The notes under the pieces are model-generated. The model was not told the origin of the DNA. It ran no database searches and worked only from the letters and a program-made list of their open reading frames with translations. Below are positions 44,863-53,966 of a stretch of 64,000 nt of DNA, piece after piece (positions within the stretch are counted from its first letter, which is position 1; the number at the start of each line of letters is the position of its first letter). The translations under genes were made by a program, and so were the position numbers. The stretch is from an uncultured Flavobacteriales bacterium (lineage in GTDB: Bacteria > Bacteroidota > Bacteroidia > Flavobacteriales_G > Salibacteraceae), in NCBI GenBank assembly GCA_905479105.1, contig CAJQLE010000003.1, forward strand, positions 434,001 to 498,000, given 5' to 3'.

Positions 44863-45969
44863 ATGAGATTACTCACCTTAATAGCTGCACTTTTTTGCTT
44901 CAACTTCTCCTTTGCCGGAGGTGCTGAGCCTGGTCCAAAGAGAGATACTGTTGATGCAGTAGTGATGTATGGTGAAGAACTGCTTTTTGATGCTGTCACA
45001 GGTCTGAATGATAACCAAGTGAGAGATTTGCGTGATTCTGTCTTAAAGTTTCATGGTGTCAGCACTTTTAGCAATTATCTGGACTTATACATCTCCCTTA
45101 CTTCTAAAACGGAAGAAGAATTAGTCAACTATATCGATTCTTTGTTTGAAACAGAAGAGGTGCCTTATGCTTTGATCAATCAGATAAATATTTTTCTTGC
45201 CAATAGGCCGGAAGAGTTTATTGTCGCAATTCCTAAGGATTTATTTATTGGAAAGATTGGAAGTCCAATTCCTGCAGAAGAAATGTACCCGAAATGGATC
45301 GTAGGAAATCCGAATCCATATGAATGGAACTTGGGGGCGGAAGACACTGCGCTTTCAATTCTTTTGACAGACCATAAAGACTTGGGTGAATTTCAAGTGC
45401 CGGTTAAAAATGTGATGACTTCAAAATTCGGATGGCGAGATGGTCGTATGCATAATGGTGTGGACATTGACCTTGAAGTTTGGGATCCGGTGGTCTCCGT
45501 ATTGCCTGGAGTGGTCCGGGTGGCCAGGGTGAGCGGTGGTTATGGCCGCGTGGTAGTAGTTCGTCATTACAATGGCCTAGAAACATTATACGCCCACTTA
45601 CACCGGTTTAAGGTAAAAGAAGGTGACAAAGTAGACGCGGGTCAGGTTGTTGGATTAGGCGGAAGCTCGGGGCATAGTACAGGAAGTCATTTGCATTTTG
45701 AAATTAGATTTAAAGGCAAACCATTAAACCCGTTAAGCTTTATCTCATTCGATGAAAATAGTTTGGTGAACGATACACTGATGCTAAAGCGTACCAAAAA
45801 CGGATACGTATCTTATCCAAAAGGAATATTAATCTACACTGTAAAGCGCGGTGATAGTCTTTTTGAAATTGCACGACTTTATGGAACCACCACATATCGC
45901 TTGGCTGAATTGAATGGCATAAGACGAAACGGTTATTTATATGTTGGACAAAGACTTAGGGTGATATGA
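44863..45969 (+). CDS. M23 family metallopeptidase with LysM domain
   Basis: A 368-residue secreted peptidoglycan endopeptidase. The signal peptide reads MRLLTLIAALFCFNFSFAG. The LytM/M23 domain spans residues about 180-290, with zinc ligands in HNGVDID and GSHLHFEIRF plus YAHLHRF. A LysM repeat (TVKRGDSLFEIARLYGTTTYRLAELNGI) closes the protein. It probably trims peptide crosslinks during growth or division. Its stop overlaps the next gene start (ATGATGG). Confidence 0.93.
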   Translation: MRLLTLIAALFCFNFSFAGGAEPGPKRDTVDAVVMYGEELLFDAVTGLNDNQVRDLRDSVLKFHGVSTFSNYLDLYISLTSKTEEELVNYIDSLFETEEVPYALINQINIFLANRPEEFIVAIPKDLFIGKIGSPIPAEEMYPKWIVGNPNPYEWNLGAEDTALSILLTDHKDLGEFQVPVKNVMTSKFGWRDGRMHNGVDIDLEVWDPVVSVLPGVVRVARVSGGYGRVVVVRHYNGLETLYAHLHRFKVKEGDKVDAGQVVGLGGSSGHSTGSHLHFEIRFKGKPLNPLSFISFDENSLVNDTLMLKRTKNGYVSYPKGILIYTVKRGDSLFEIARLYGTTTYRLAELNGIRRNGYLYVGQRLRVI

Positions 45970-46319
45970 TGGACCTTGAAGAACAGTTCAACTTCACGAA
46001 TAAATTGACACATCCAACTAATCAATTCAAGGTCGTTTATCGTTTTTATGATAAGCAACAAGCCGAAACATTCACCATGTACTTGGTAGATGAAGAGGTT
46101 GAATTTGAAGCTCAAATTGATGAGGATGATGCTAGAAAACCAACTTATTTTGGAATCGCTAAAATATTAGAAAAGAAGGTGGATCGCTTAAATTATCTAG
46201 CGATTGGAAAGCATCGCGAAAAGTTTATTCCCACGGCTTCTATGCGCTGGATTGTAATTGCTATTTCCGCTGTGATTATGTTTTTGGCGATTATGGGTGC
46301 GTTGAAAAGCAACCCTTAA
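45966..46319 (+). CDS. Small tail-anchored membrane protein, unknown
   Basis: A 117-residue protein. The soluble N-terminal part is acidic and aromatic (FKVVYRFYDKQQAETFTMYLVDEEVEFEAQID) and a single C-terminal membrane helix follows (MRWIVIAISAVIMFLAIMGAL). The start ATG overlaps the M23 stop, so it is translationally coupled to a cell-wall hydrolase; it may act on or regulate that enzyme, but nothing in the sequence proves it. Confidence 0.7.
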   Translation: MMDLEEQFNFTNKLTHPTNQFKVVYRFYDKQQAETFTMYLVDEEVEFEAQIDEDDARKPTYFGIAKILEKKVDRLNYLAIGKHREKFIPTASMRWIVIAISAVIMFLAIMGALKSNP

Positions 46320-46378
46320 AGCGGCCATAATCTAATTCAATATGAGCCGATTCATTCACAATACCGACTTTTGACCTG

Positions 46379-47164
46379 ATGCGATTGTTGGTTGTAATAA
46401 TGTTGTTTTTATGTTCCGTTCCATCTTTCTCTCAAGAGAGGGTGACAACCTTCGGTGTTCAAATGAAACCTATTATTCCAAGCAATCTTTTCAGAGCAGG
46501 GGCAACTGAGCTTTCGCAGAATGGCGTTGACTACGCATTGAATCAGCAAGTTGGTTATGCATTTGGAGGTGTGATGCGGTTTGGATTGAACAAGTGGTTG
46601 TCTCTAGAGTCAGGAATTAGCTTTGTCCGAAGAAATTTTTCAGCTCAGGTTTATCATGAAGAATTGTCATTTGCAGACACCACAGACTTTCGAATTATCG
46701 GATATGAAATCCCAATTAGCGGATTGGTTTTTGTCAGACTTTCCGATAAAATATATATGAATGCATCGTTTGGTTTAGCCTTGGATATGTTTCCTTCTGA
46801 TGTGTCTAGCGGAACAAGTCAAGACTTTTATCAATACAGCTTGAGAACAGGGTTTGCCAATTCTAATTCTATTTTGAACTTCGTGAAAACGGGATTGATT
46901 GCCAATATCGGTTTTGAATATCGCACGAAAGAATCAGGTTATTTTTATATCGGAGCCTCTTATCATCGTCCTTTTAGTCCGATTTACAATACAGGAATCA
47001 ACTACACGTACACAAACTCAACAGCCAAGTTTGAGGATTTGGGGGTGCTTCAACTTTCGGGAAATTACTTAACGATTGATTTCAAATATTTCTTTCACGA
47101 AGAAAAACGAGAAAAAAAGGTAGAGCGCGATCCTTCTACGATGCCGAGTTGGATGAAGAAGTAG
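46379..47164 (+). CDS. Outer-membrane beta-barrel protein, unknown
   Basis: A 261-residue protein with a signal peptide (MRLLVVIMLFLCSVPSFSQ) and barrel-like strands: FGGVMRFGLNKWLSLESGISFVRRNF, YEIPISGLVFVRLSDKIYMNASFGLAL, FEYRTKESGYFYIGASYHRPF. It ends in a basic tail, EEKREKKVERDPSTMPSWMKK, rather than an aromatic residue, which is unusual for a barrel. It overlaps mltF by 29 nt, tail to tail. It belongs to the PorT/OmpW-like general group. Confidence 0.75.
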   Translation: MRLLVVIMLFLCSVPSFSQERVTTFGVQMKPIIPSNLFRAGATELSQNGVDYALNQQVGYAFGGVMRFGLNKWLSLESGISFVRRNFSAQVYHEELSFADTTDFRIIGYEIPISGLVFVRLSDKIYMNASFGLALDMFPSDVSSGTSQDFYQYSLRTGFANSNSILNFVKTGLIANIGFEYRTKESGYFYIGASYHRPFSPIYNTGINYTYTNSTAKFEDLGVLQLSGNYLTIDFKYFFHEEKREKKVERDPSTMPSWMKK

Positions 47165-48605
47165 CGGGCTTTATTGCAATTGAAGTATTGCTGTAATGTT
47201 CCCATAAAGAAATAATGCTTTTCACGTATTCAACGGGTTCTGAGCCTCTGCAGTAACCATGTCTCACCACAGGATCTTTATAGTACTCTGGCTGAGCTTT
47301 CAGTTCTAGAAATTTCGCAACATTACTCCATTGAGAAGCATCACTGTTGAACTTTTCTGTTAATCTCACAGCGTCTAAGACATGCCCTAGCCCAACGTTA
47401 TATGATGCTAGAGAGAACTTTATCACTTCAAGACTATCCTGCAATCTATCAGTCCAATAACTGTTCAGGGAAATAAGGAAGGAGACGCCCGCATGGATAT
47501 TTTCTTTTGGGCCACTTAAGCTATCTGCACCAAACCGTTCAGCAGTTTCGGGAATTAATTGCATCAACCCACTTGCGCCCGTCCATGCCTTTGCATCTGG
47601 AACGAACCTGGATTCTTGATAGATCATTGCCGTAAGCAGCTTCCAATCCCAGTTGAGTCTTTGTGCTTCGTTCTTGACGATTTCGTCATACGGTGAGATC
47701 TTATCACCTTTAAATGAAGAGTACTCGCTCATCACCCTCTCTTTATGCTTTGTCCGGGCCTTGAAATACTTTAAATGAATGACGGCAAACTCTTCTGTTT
47801 TTTTGAATTTCGCAAGCCAATCGTTAAAGGCTTTTAAAAGCTCTGGGCTTGAAATACGACAAGCCCATGCTACGTTCTGCGTGAAGCTTAGAGAGGTAGA
47901 AATGTCAATGTTAGGGAGGTAGGCTTTATTGAGAATCGCAATATTCTCATCGGCTACAGTGTATTCAATTTCACCCTCAGAAACCATTTCAATTAACTTT
48001 TCAGTTCCTTCACCATCAGCAAATTTCACATTAATGATTCCACCCAATTCATCCATTAAATTGATCAATCGAGTATAGAATGAGCTGTGGCGCCTCACAT
48101 ATATTGTCTTTCCAATCAGGCCTACCGGGTTTTTAACCAATTGTTGATCTAGCTTATCACGGGTAAGCGTCCACCATTTTTCCGGCAAGCGTTGCACCAA
48201 TACTTGTTTTGTTTGGAGCACTGATTTAGTAAACAACACATCTTTTTTCCTCTGATTGGTCACGGTGTAGTTTGCAGCAATTACATCTCCTTGGTTATCG
48301 TTGAGCATGCCAATGATTTCATCCATGTCTTCGACAACCTCAATGGATAAATCAACGCCAATATGCTCACAAAAACGTTCCAAAAGGTCATATTCAAAAC
48401 CCATAGGAATGCCTTTGTAAATGAAATAGCTGGAACTGCTAAAATCGGTGAGGGCGACTAACCTTCCGCTCTCCTTGATTTCTTTCAGATCTCGATGAGG
48501 TGCGGTTTTCTTAGTCTTACTTAATATATCACGATCTCCTCCTCGCCCTGAACAGGAAGCAAGCAGCAAAATGACTAGTAAGAAATTTAATAACGATTTA
48601 AGCAC
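47136..48605 (-). CDS. mltF: MltF-like lytic transglycosylase with solute-binding domain
   Basis: A 489-residue lipoprotein (LLLASC lipobox) with two domains. Residues about 35-275 form a periplasmic amino-acid-binding-like fold (GRLVALTDFSSSSYFIYKGIPMGFEYDLLERF). Residues about 310-450 form a lytic transglycosylase with the catalytic glutamate in YQESRFVPDAKAWTGASGLMQLIPETAERFG and the YNVGLGHVLDA block. The only available start is GTG at 48605. It cleaves glycan strands to anhydro-muropeptides at the outer membrane. Confidence 0.93.
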   Translation of the reverse strand: MLKSLLNFLLVILLLASCSGRGGDRDILSKTKKTAPHRDLKEIKESGRLVALTDFSSSSYFIYKGIPMGFEYDLLERFCEHIGVDLSIEVVEDMDEIIGMLNDNQGDVIAANYTVTNQRKKDVLFTKSVLQTKQVLVQRLPEKWWTLTRDKLDQQLVKNPVGLIGKTIYVRRHSSFYTRLINLMDELGGIINVKFADGEGTEKLIEMVSEGEIEYTVADENIAILNKAYLPNIDISTSLSFTQNVAWACRISSPELLKAFNDWLAKFKKTEEFAVIHLKYFKARTKHKERVMSEYSSFKGDKISPYDEIVKNEAQRLNWDWKLLTAMIYQESRFVPDAKAWTGASGLMQLIPETAERFGADSLSGPKENIHAGVSFLISLNSYWTDRLQDSLEVIKFSLASYNVGLGHVLDAVRLTEKFNSDASQWSNVAKFLELKAQPEYYKDPVVRHGYCRGSEPVEYVKSIISLWEHYSNTSIAIKPATSSSNSAS

Positions 48606-48637
48606 GAGACTAGTGTACGGAAATTATCGCTATCGGT

Positions 48638-48820
48638 TTAGGTTAAGCGAACGAATCCAAAGAATAAAAGCCATATTGCTATGAGAATCAATAAGATAAT
48701 GAAGGTTCCTTTGTAGTATTTTTTTGAAAGCATGGCGTCCTTTCGGTATGCCCAAATCAAATACCCTAAAAAAGCGATGGCAAAAACAAGCGCGAAAATT
48801 ATTCTTCCGGTAGTAAACAT
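48638..48820 (-). CDS. Small two-helix membrane protein
   Basis: About 60 residues from the ATG at 48820: MFTTGRIIFALVFAIAFLGY, a basic loop AYRKDAMLSKKYYKG, then TFIILLILIAIWLLFFGFVRL. Two transmembrane helices with a lysine-rich turn form a layout common in unnamed Bacteroidota proteins. A near-consensus -7 element (CAGATTTG) lies just upstream. Function unknown. Confidence 0.6.
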   Translation of the reverse strand: MFTTGRIIFALVFAIAFLGYLIWAYRKDAMLSKKYYKGTFIILLILIAIWLLFFGFVRLT

Positions 48821-48910
48821 ATAGATGCAAATCTGCAATTAAAACATATATGTCTGCAAGTAGTTCAGAAGTCGTGCACGCTTATTACATTCGGGGATCA
48901 ATTCAATAAA

Positions 48911-50032
48911 ATGGCAAAGACAGAGAAAACAAAAAGCGCAAAGGCATCTGCGTCCAAAGTGCTGACGGATAGTTCAATGAAATTTTTGGAGAAATACCTT
49001 AACAATCCTTCTCCAACTGGATTTGAGGCAGAAGGACAGAAGATTTGGTTAGAGTATTTGAAGCCATATATTGATGATTACATCGTTGATACCTACGGAA
49101 CAGCAGTTGGTGTAATCAATCCGGATGCAGAGTTTAAAGTGGTTATTGAAGCACATGCGGATGAAATTTCATGGTTTGTGCATTACATAACTGATGATGG
49201 TATGATCTACGTTAAGCGTAATGGAGGTTCAGATCATCAAATTGCACCATCAAAACGTGTGATTATTCACACTGATAATGGTCCAGTGACAGCGGTCTTT
49301 GGTTGGCCAGCGATTCACGTGCGCAAATCAGATAAGGAAGATATTCCAAAAGCAACAAATATTTGGTTGGATTGCGGTGCACGATCAAAAAAGGAAGTGG
49401 GAGAAATGGGTATTCATGTTGGATGCGTAATCACTTATCCTGATGAGTTTATTATCCTAAACAACGATCACTTTGTAGGTCGCGCGTTGGATAACAGAAT
49501 TGGCGGTTTTATGATTGCTGAAGTAGCGCGTTTATTGAAAGAGAATAAGAAGAAGCTTCCTTTTGGTTTATACATTGTGAATTCTGTTCAAGAAGAGATT
49601 GGTCTCAGAGGAGCCGAAATGATCGTTGAAAGATTGCGTCCGAACGTTGCTATCGTTACGGATGTTTGTCACGATACTACAACGCCAATGATGAATAAAT
49701 TAGAGCAAGGTGACTTTAAATCTGGCGATGGACCGGTTTTGAGTTATGCACCTGCAGTACAAAATAATTTGTTGAAGCTTATCATCGGTGCTGCTCAAGA
49801 TAACAAGATTGATTTCCAGCGCATGGCAGCCAGCAGGTATACGGGAACAGACACAGATGCATTTGCATTTGGTGCTGGCGGAGTAGCTTCTGCCTTGATT
49901 TCATTACCACTGCGCTACATGCATACTACAGTAGAAATGGTACACAGGAATGATGTGGAGAGTGTGATCAAATTGATTTATGAGTCGCTCTTAAAAATTG
50001 AAAACAATCACGATTTTAGATATATCAAGTAA
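48911..50032 (+). CDS. M42 family metallo-aminopeptidase
   Basis: A 373-residue peptidase of the M42 (glutamyl aminopeptidase / endoglucanase-like) family. Zinc ligands and catalysis are visible in EAHADEISWFVHYI, GRALDNRIGGFM, NSVQEEIGLRGAE with the paired glutamates, VTDVCHDTTTP, and the final histidine in PLRYMHTTVEM. It probably trims peptides in the cytoplasm. A 15-residue Lys/Ala-rich N-terminal tail precedes the domain. It is followed by its own terminator. Confidence 0.92.
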   Translation: MAKTEKTKSAKASASKVLTDSSMKFLEKYLNNPSPTGFEAEGQKIWLEYLKPYIDDYIVDTYGTAVGVINPDAEFKVVIEAHADEISWFVHYITDDGMIYVKRNGGSDHQIAPSKRVIIHTDNGPVTAVFGWPAIHVRKSDKEDIPKATNIWLDCGARSKKEVGEMGIHVGCVITYPDEFIILNNDHFVGRALDNRIGGFMIAEVARLLKENKKKLPFGLYIVNSVQEEIGLRGAEMIVERLRPNVAIVTDVCHDTTTPMMNKLEQGDFKSGDGPVLSYAPAVQNNLLKLIIGAAQDNKIDFQRMAASRYTGTDTDAFAFGAGGVASALISLPLRYMHTTVEMVHRNDVESVIKLIYESLLKIENNHDFRYIK

Positions 50033-50061
50033 AAAACGGTTAGCAATACCTAAGTAATAAG

Positions 50062-50116
50062 GGCTGAGATGAGCAATGAATTGTAAAAGATTCAAGCCAT
50101 CTCGGCCTTTTTTTTT
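50062..50116 (+). terminator. Terminator of the M42 peptidase gene
   Basis: A 10-bp stem (GGCTGAGATG and CATCTCGGCC, one G-U pair) caps an inner TGAAT/ATTCA pairing and is followed by nine Ts. Confidence 0.9.
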
Positions 50117-50178
50117 CCGATCGAAGGTCATCTTTTCCACTTATCAAGGAATTCAATGTTCAACTAAGGCTGAAAACA

Positions 50179-50186
50179 TACCTTTG
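50179..50186 (+). promoter_or_regulatory. -7 promoter element of yidC
   Basis: TACCTTTG matches TAnnTTTG and lies 26 nt before the yidC ATG. Confidence 0.65.
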
Positions 50187-50212
50187 CCGCCTCAATTTAG
50201 CGAGCATTAGAA

Positions 50213-52105
50213 ATGGATAGAAATACATTAACGGGGTTAGTTCTAATTGGTGCGATTCTTATAGGATACAGCTTTTGGATGCAGCCCTCTCAAGAAGAGA
50301 TTGAAGCTCAAAAACTCGTTCAAGATAGCATAGCTGCTGTTCAGGCAGATGACGAGCTCGTGGCAAAGATGGTAGAAGCTGATTTAAAGCCAGTTGATAC
50401 TGCTCAAAGCCAAAATATTGGTCTTGATTCAGTAGCCAAAACGTTACAGGATTCCTTAGATAAGATTAAGAACAGACAGCGATTTGGTTCGTTTGCTACT
50501 GCTGCAAGTGGGGAAGAAAAATACCATACCATCGAAAATGATTTCGTAAAGTTTACGCTTTCAAATAAAGGTGGTGCACCGGTTTCAGGAGAGTTGATTG
50601 AGTATGTGACCTACGATTCAATGCCTCTCTTCCTGTTTGAAGAGGGGACATCAAGGTTCAACGTAGATTTCTGGTTAGATCAAAATACAGAGCTTTCAAG
50701 TTCTGACCTTTATTTCCAGGAAGTTCCAGATGAAATGTCTTCAACGAGCGCTGTTTATCGCATCTACGGTGATAATAAAGACCAGTATTTAGAGATGTCA
50801 TACATTATTGAAGAAGGCGAATCATATATCATAAACGCTGAAGTTTCAGTTGTTGGAATGGATAATGTTCTCAGATCAAGTGACGACTTGTTTGAGTTGA
50901 ATTGGAAAATTGATGCTCCTTTCCATGAAAAGAGCCGTGATCAGGAACAGATGAAAACTACCATGTATTATAAGTACATGACGGATGATGCAGACTATGT
51001 TTCTGAAACGAGTTATGAATCTGAAGAATTGGAAGCTTCTATTCAATGGGTGGCGTTTAAGCAACAGTTTTTCTCTGCAGCCTTAATTTCCGAGGAAGGA
51101 TTCAGCAAAGAGGGCGCAACAGTCGAAACCATTGAGATGGAAGATGAGAATTACACTAAAGGTCTTTCCACATCATTAGGGTTAGAGTTTGGCAATGGAA
51201 GAAATCCTTCTGTTCCTTTTAAGTTTTATGTCGGTCCCAATCACTACCAGACACTAAGTGACCTGGGAATAGGATTGGAGGATCAAATCGATCTTGGGTG
51301 GACAATATTTGGTTGGGTAAACCGCTGGTTGGTAATTCCAACGTTTAACTTTCTAGATAAGAACTCGGGGATGAGTTATGGTATCATCATTTTGATCTTA
51401 ACCATACTAATCAAGTTGCTTCTTTTCCCATTGACTTGGAAAAACTATGTATCAAGTGCTCGCATGCGTGTTTTGAAGCCTGAAATTGATGAGTTGAACA
51501 AGAAGTTTGAAGGCAAAGACGCAATGGCCAAGCAACAGGCTGTGATGGGGTTATATCGCCAAGCAGGCGTTAATCCTATGGCAGGTTGTATTCCAATGGT
51601 ACTTCAACTACCGATCCTTTATGCCATGTTCCGATTCTTCCCTGCAAGTATTGAATTGAGACAAGAATCATTTTTGTGGGCAGAGGATTTGAGTTCTTAT
51701 GACTCCATCATGCAACTCCCATTTGAGATTCCATTTTATGGTGATCACGTGAGTTTGTTTACCATCCTCATGGCTATTTCAACCTTCTTCTATTCCAAGT
51801 ATAACATGGATATGACAGGCGGAGGAAATGCCCAAATGCCTCAAATGAAGATGATGATTTACTTCATGCCCTTCATGTTGTTGTTCTTCTTCAATAGCTA
51901 TTCTTCAGGATTAAGCTACTACTATCTTTCCGCAAACGTTATTACAATGCTTCAGCAGTTTATCATCAAGCGATTCTTTATCGATGAGGATAAGATTCAC
52001 GCTAAAATTCAAGCAAATAAGAAGAAGCCAAATAAAAAGTCTGGATTTCAGCAAAGAATAGAGAAAATGGCCAAGAATAGAGGTATTCAAACACCTAAAA
52101 AATAA
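50213..52105 (+). CDS. yidC: Membrane protein insertase YidC
   Basis: A 630-residue insertase. An N-terminal helix (TGLVLIGAILIGYSFWM) is followed by a large periplasmic beta-sandwich domain (about residues 95-360). The conserved five-helix core is at the C-terminus: SYGIIILILTILIKLLLFPLTWKNYVSSARM with the hydrophilic-groove arginine region, VNPMAGCIPMVLQLPILYAMFRFFP, and FMLLFFFNSYSSGLSYYY. A basic C-terminal tail could bind ribosomes. It heads a run with two lipoprotein genes 5 nt and 1 nt apart. Confidence 0.96.
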   Translation: MDRNTLTGLVLIGAILIGYSFWMQPSQEEIEAQKLVQDSIAAVQADDELVAKMVEADLKPVDTAQSQNIGLDSVAKTLQDSLDKIKNRQRFGSFATAASGEEKYHTIENDFVKFTLSNKGGAPVSGELIEYVTYDSMPLFLFEEGTSRFNVDFWLDQNTELSSSDLYFQEVPDEMSSTSAVYRIYGDNKDQYLEMSYIIEEGESYIINAEVSVVGMDNVLRSSDDLFELNWKIDAPFHEKSRDQEQMKTTMYYKYMTDDADYVSETSYESEELEASIQWVAFKQQFFSAALISEEGFSKEGATVETIEMEDENYTKGLSTSLGLEFGNGRNPSVPFKFYVGPNHYQTLSDLGIGLEDQIDLGWTIFGWVNRWLVIPTFNFLDKNSGMSYGIIILILTILIKLLLFPLTWKNYVSSARMRVLKPEIDELNKKFEGKDAMAKQQAVMGLYRQAGVNPMAGCIPMVLQLPILYAMFRFFPASIELRQESFLWAEDLSSYDSIMQLPFEIPFYGDHVSLFTILMAISTFFYSKYNMDMTGGGNAQMPQMKMMIYFMPFMLLFFFNSYSSGLSYYYLSANVITMLQQFIIKRFFIDEDKIHAKIQANKKKPNKKSGFQQRIEKMAKNRGIQTPKK

Positions 52106-52110
52106 GGTTC

Positions 52111-52731
52111 ATGAAGACTGCATTAGCGCTTAGCTTAATCGTTGTTTTATTCTTTGTTGGATGCAAGAATTCAAGCAAATCGACCGAAGGGAAACTGCCT
52201 GAAATATCCAAGAAAGAAGCTGTTGCCTCGGAAGTCGCAACAGAAGAAGAGGTTTCTCAACAGGATGAAGTGACTGAATCCTCTTCTGAAGATTTAGCCA
52301 AGAAAGCGCAAGAGAATAAGCGCCATCAGCCTTATATAACTGAGTCCATGTTTTTTGGCATGTATCGATCTCCTTGTTTTGGTCAATGTCCGGTCTATAA
52401 TCTTGATATAGACACAGCAGGTCATGCGGTGATAGAAGCGAAACGCTTTTTTGATTTCGAAGGGTTTCATGACGCTACGTTGACAGCTGAGCAGATGAAG
52501 TTTATTGTGGATAAAGCGAAGCAAACAGATTACTTCAGTTATGACCATGTATATGATGCGCCAGTTACTGACATCCCATCTACTTTGACAATTTTACAAA
52601 CCAGCAGCGAACGTCAATGGGTATATAACCGTCTTAATGCTCCAGAAGGATTGAGAACATTTGAATCAGAGATGGATGCCTTCATAAGAAGTTTGGATTG
52701 GAAGCCTTTCGATCCGAAAAAATCGAAGTGA
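52111..52731 (+). CDS. DUF6438 domain lipoprotein
   Basis: A 206-residue lipoprotein (MKTALALSLIVVLFFVGC). An acidic low-complexity linker leads to a DUF6438 domain recognised by MYRSPCFGQCPVYNLDIDTAGHAV, including the CxxxC pair, and LTAEQMKFIVDKAKQTDYF. Its function is unknown. It is 5 nt after yidC and 1 nt before the next lipoprotein, so the three are co-transcribed. Confidence 0.82.
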   Translation: MKTALALSLIVVLFFVGCKNSSKSTEGKLPEISKKEAVASEVATEEEVSQQDEVTESSSEDLAKKAQENKRHQPYITESMFFGMYRSPCFGQCPVYNLDIDTAGHAVIEAKRFFDFEGFHDATLTAEQMKFIVDKAKQTDYFSYDHVYDAPVTDIPSTLTILQTSSERQWVYNRLNAPEGLRTFESEMDAFIRSLDWKPFDPKKSK

Positions 52732-52732
52732 T

Positions 52733-53326
52733 ATGAAGTTTAAGTATTTGCTGTTTATTGGATTGATTGTTTCGATTGCATCGTGCAGCGGTGATGATGC
52801 TAATAAGGAGGCAGAATCAGTAGATGAGCCTATTGAAGTGAGTGCCGAAGAAGAATTGATCATTGGAGCTGATGGCTGGGTCGAATATGACCATAAGGAG
52901 TATTCTGTCTTTGCTCCTCAAGATTGGGAGATGGATGTAACAGGTAGAATGAATACCACGTTTATTCTCTTTTCGCCACGAGATTCCAAGAATGATATGT
53001 TCAGAGAGAATGTCAACTTGGTGAAAGAAGATATCTCTAAAATGGATATGACCTTGTTTGATTACGTTAAGAATTCTGAGGGCGTTCTTGAGAAGTACAT
53101 GTCTGATTTGCGAGATCTAAACATTGAGCAGAAAGGAGAACGTTATTGGTTGACGTATACAGCTACGCAAGAGCGCATGGATTTATACTTTGTCCAAATG
53201 ATAGAGTTGAATGAAGGTGTGATCTATATTCTTACCTACACCAGCAATGATCAATCAATTTCAGTTCATGCTGATAATGGCAAGAAGATCATTGAACGAT
53301 TCCAGTTCAATGGCTTTAATTTATAG
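52733..53326 (+). CDS. Lipoprotein with PsbP/DUF1795-like domain
   Basis: A 197-residue lipoprotein (lipobox SIASC). Residues 45-195 read like a PsbP/DUF1795-type fold: YDHKEYSVFAPQDWEMDVTGRM, FILFSPRDSKNDMFRENVNLVKEDIS, MIELNEGVIYILTYTSND. Such domains are found in many Bacteroidota lipoproteins without a known role. It is the last gene of the yidC run and overlaps the convergent lipoprotein by 11 nt. Confidence 0.72.
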   Translation: MKFKYLLFIGLIVSIASCSGDDANKEAESVDEPIEVSAEEELIIGADGWVEYDHKEYSVFAPQDWEMDVTGRMNTTFILFSPRDSKNDMFRENVNLVKEDISKMDMTLFDYVKNSEGVLEKYMSDLRDLNIEQKGERYWLTYTATQERMDLYFVQMIELNEGVIYILTYTSNDQSISVHADNGKKIIERFQFNGFNL

Positions 53327-53966
53327 TCCATTTCGGGTAGCTTAATTTAAAGCTTTCGACTCCCAAAGATGCAATGGCAGCTGAATCTCCATTACAGGCG
53401 TTTGTTGAAAATATTACCCCGCTTTCTGACGCTAGGCTTTTGGAAGTTGTGATTGAATAATCAGCCGTGATTACTCCATTCTCCTTTACTTCTTTCACAA
53501 CCCAGTTCACGAGTATTAATTCAATCGTTGACTTGGAAGGCTTGTTTGGGAAATCGATCCTTAGGTTGAAATCATTGAATTGGAAAACACCAATTACTTG
53601 TCCTGAAGATTGACTGCTCGCATAGTTGAAGATCAGTTCAAAAAGCATCGTATCATTGGTGTTAAGCGCTTCTTGAATACTGGGAGTTACACGATAGTTT
53701 CGTTCTGCTTTTTGTCTTTTGCAGCCTGCCGATTCATCCGCATTTAAGCTAAGAATTCCATTTACGAATATAGATCCTGTTGAGTCCAGAGTATAGGCTA
53801 GGTTATCCCAATCATATTTTACCCAGGTATTCGGTACATCAAATTCATCGCTGAAAAGCACTATTTCTTCTCGTGTTTTTTCTGGGTCTTCACGATTGCA
53901 AGCCATGAAAGAAGATGCAGTGGATAAAGCCAAAGCAGAGAAAATTAGTAGATGACTAACCTTCAT
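53316..53966 (-). CDS. Lipoprotein, unknown function
   Basis: A 216-residue lipoprotein (SSFMAC lipobox). The mature protein is beta-rich (LFSDEFDVPNTWVKYDWDNLAYTLDSTGSIFVNG, VIGVFQFNDFNLRIDFPNK), with two cysteines (SAGCKRQK and STNACNGD) that could pair. The jelly-roll-like strand pattern might bind carbohydrate, but no family is recognised. It overlaps the EI24 gene start by 11 nt. Confidence 0.65.
   Translation of the reverse strand: MKVSHLLIFSALALSTASSFMACNREDPEKTREEIVLFSDEFDVPNTWVKYDWDNLAYTLDSTGSIFVNGILSLNADESAGCKRQKAERNYRVTPSIQEALNTNDTMLFELIFNYASSQSSGQVIGVFQFNDFNLRIDFPNKPSKSTIELILVNWVVKEVKENGVITADYSITTSKSLASESGVIFSTNACNGDSAAIASLGVESFKLSYPKWTIN

Noticed and set aside
48630-48830. Alternative 66-residue minus-strand frame overlapping the small two-helix protein
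   Set aside because: The 48638-48820 frame has a typical two-helix membrane layout; the other frame is basic and featureless.
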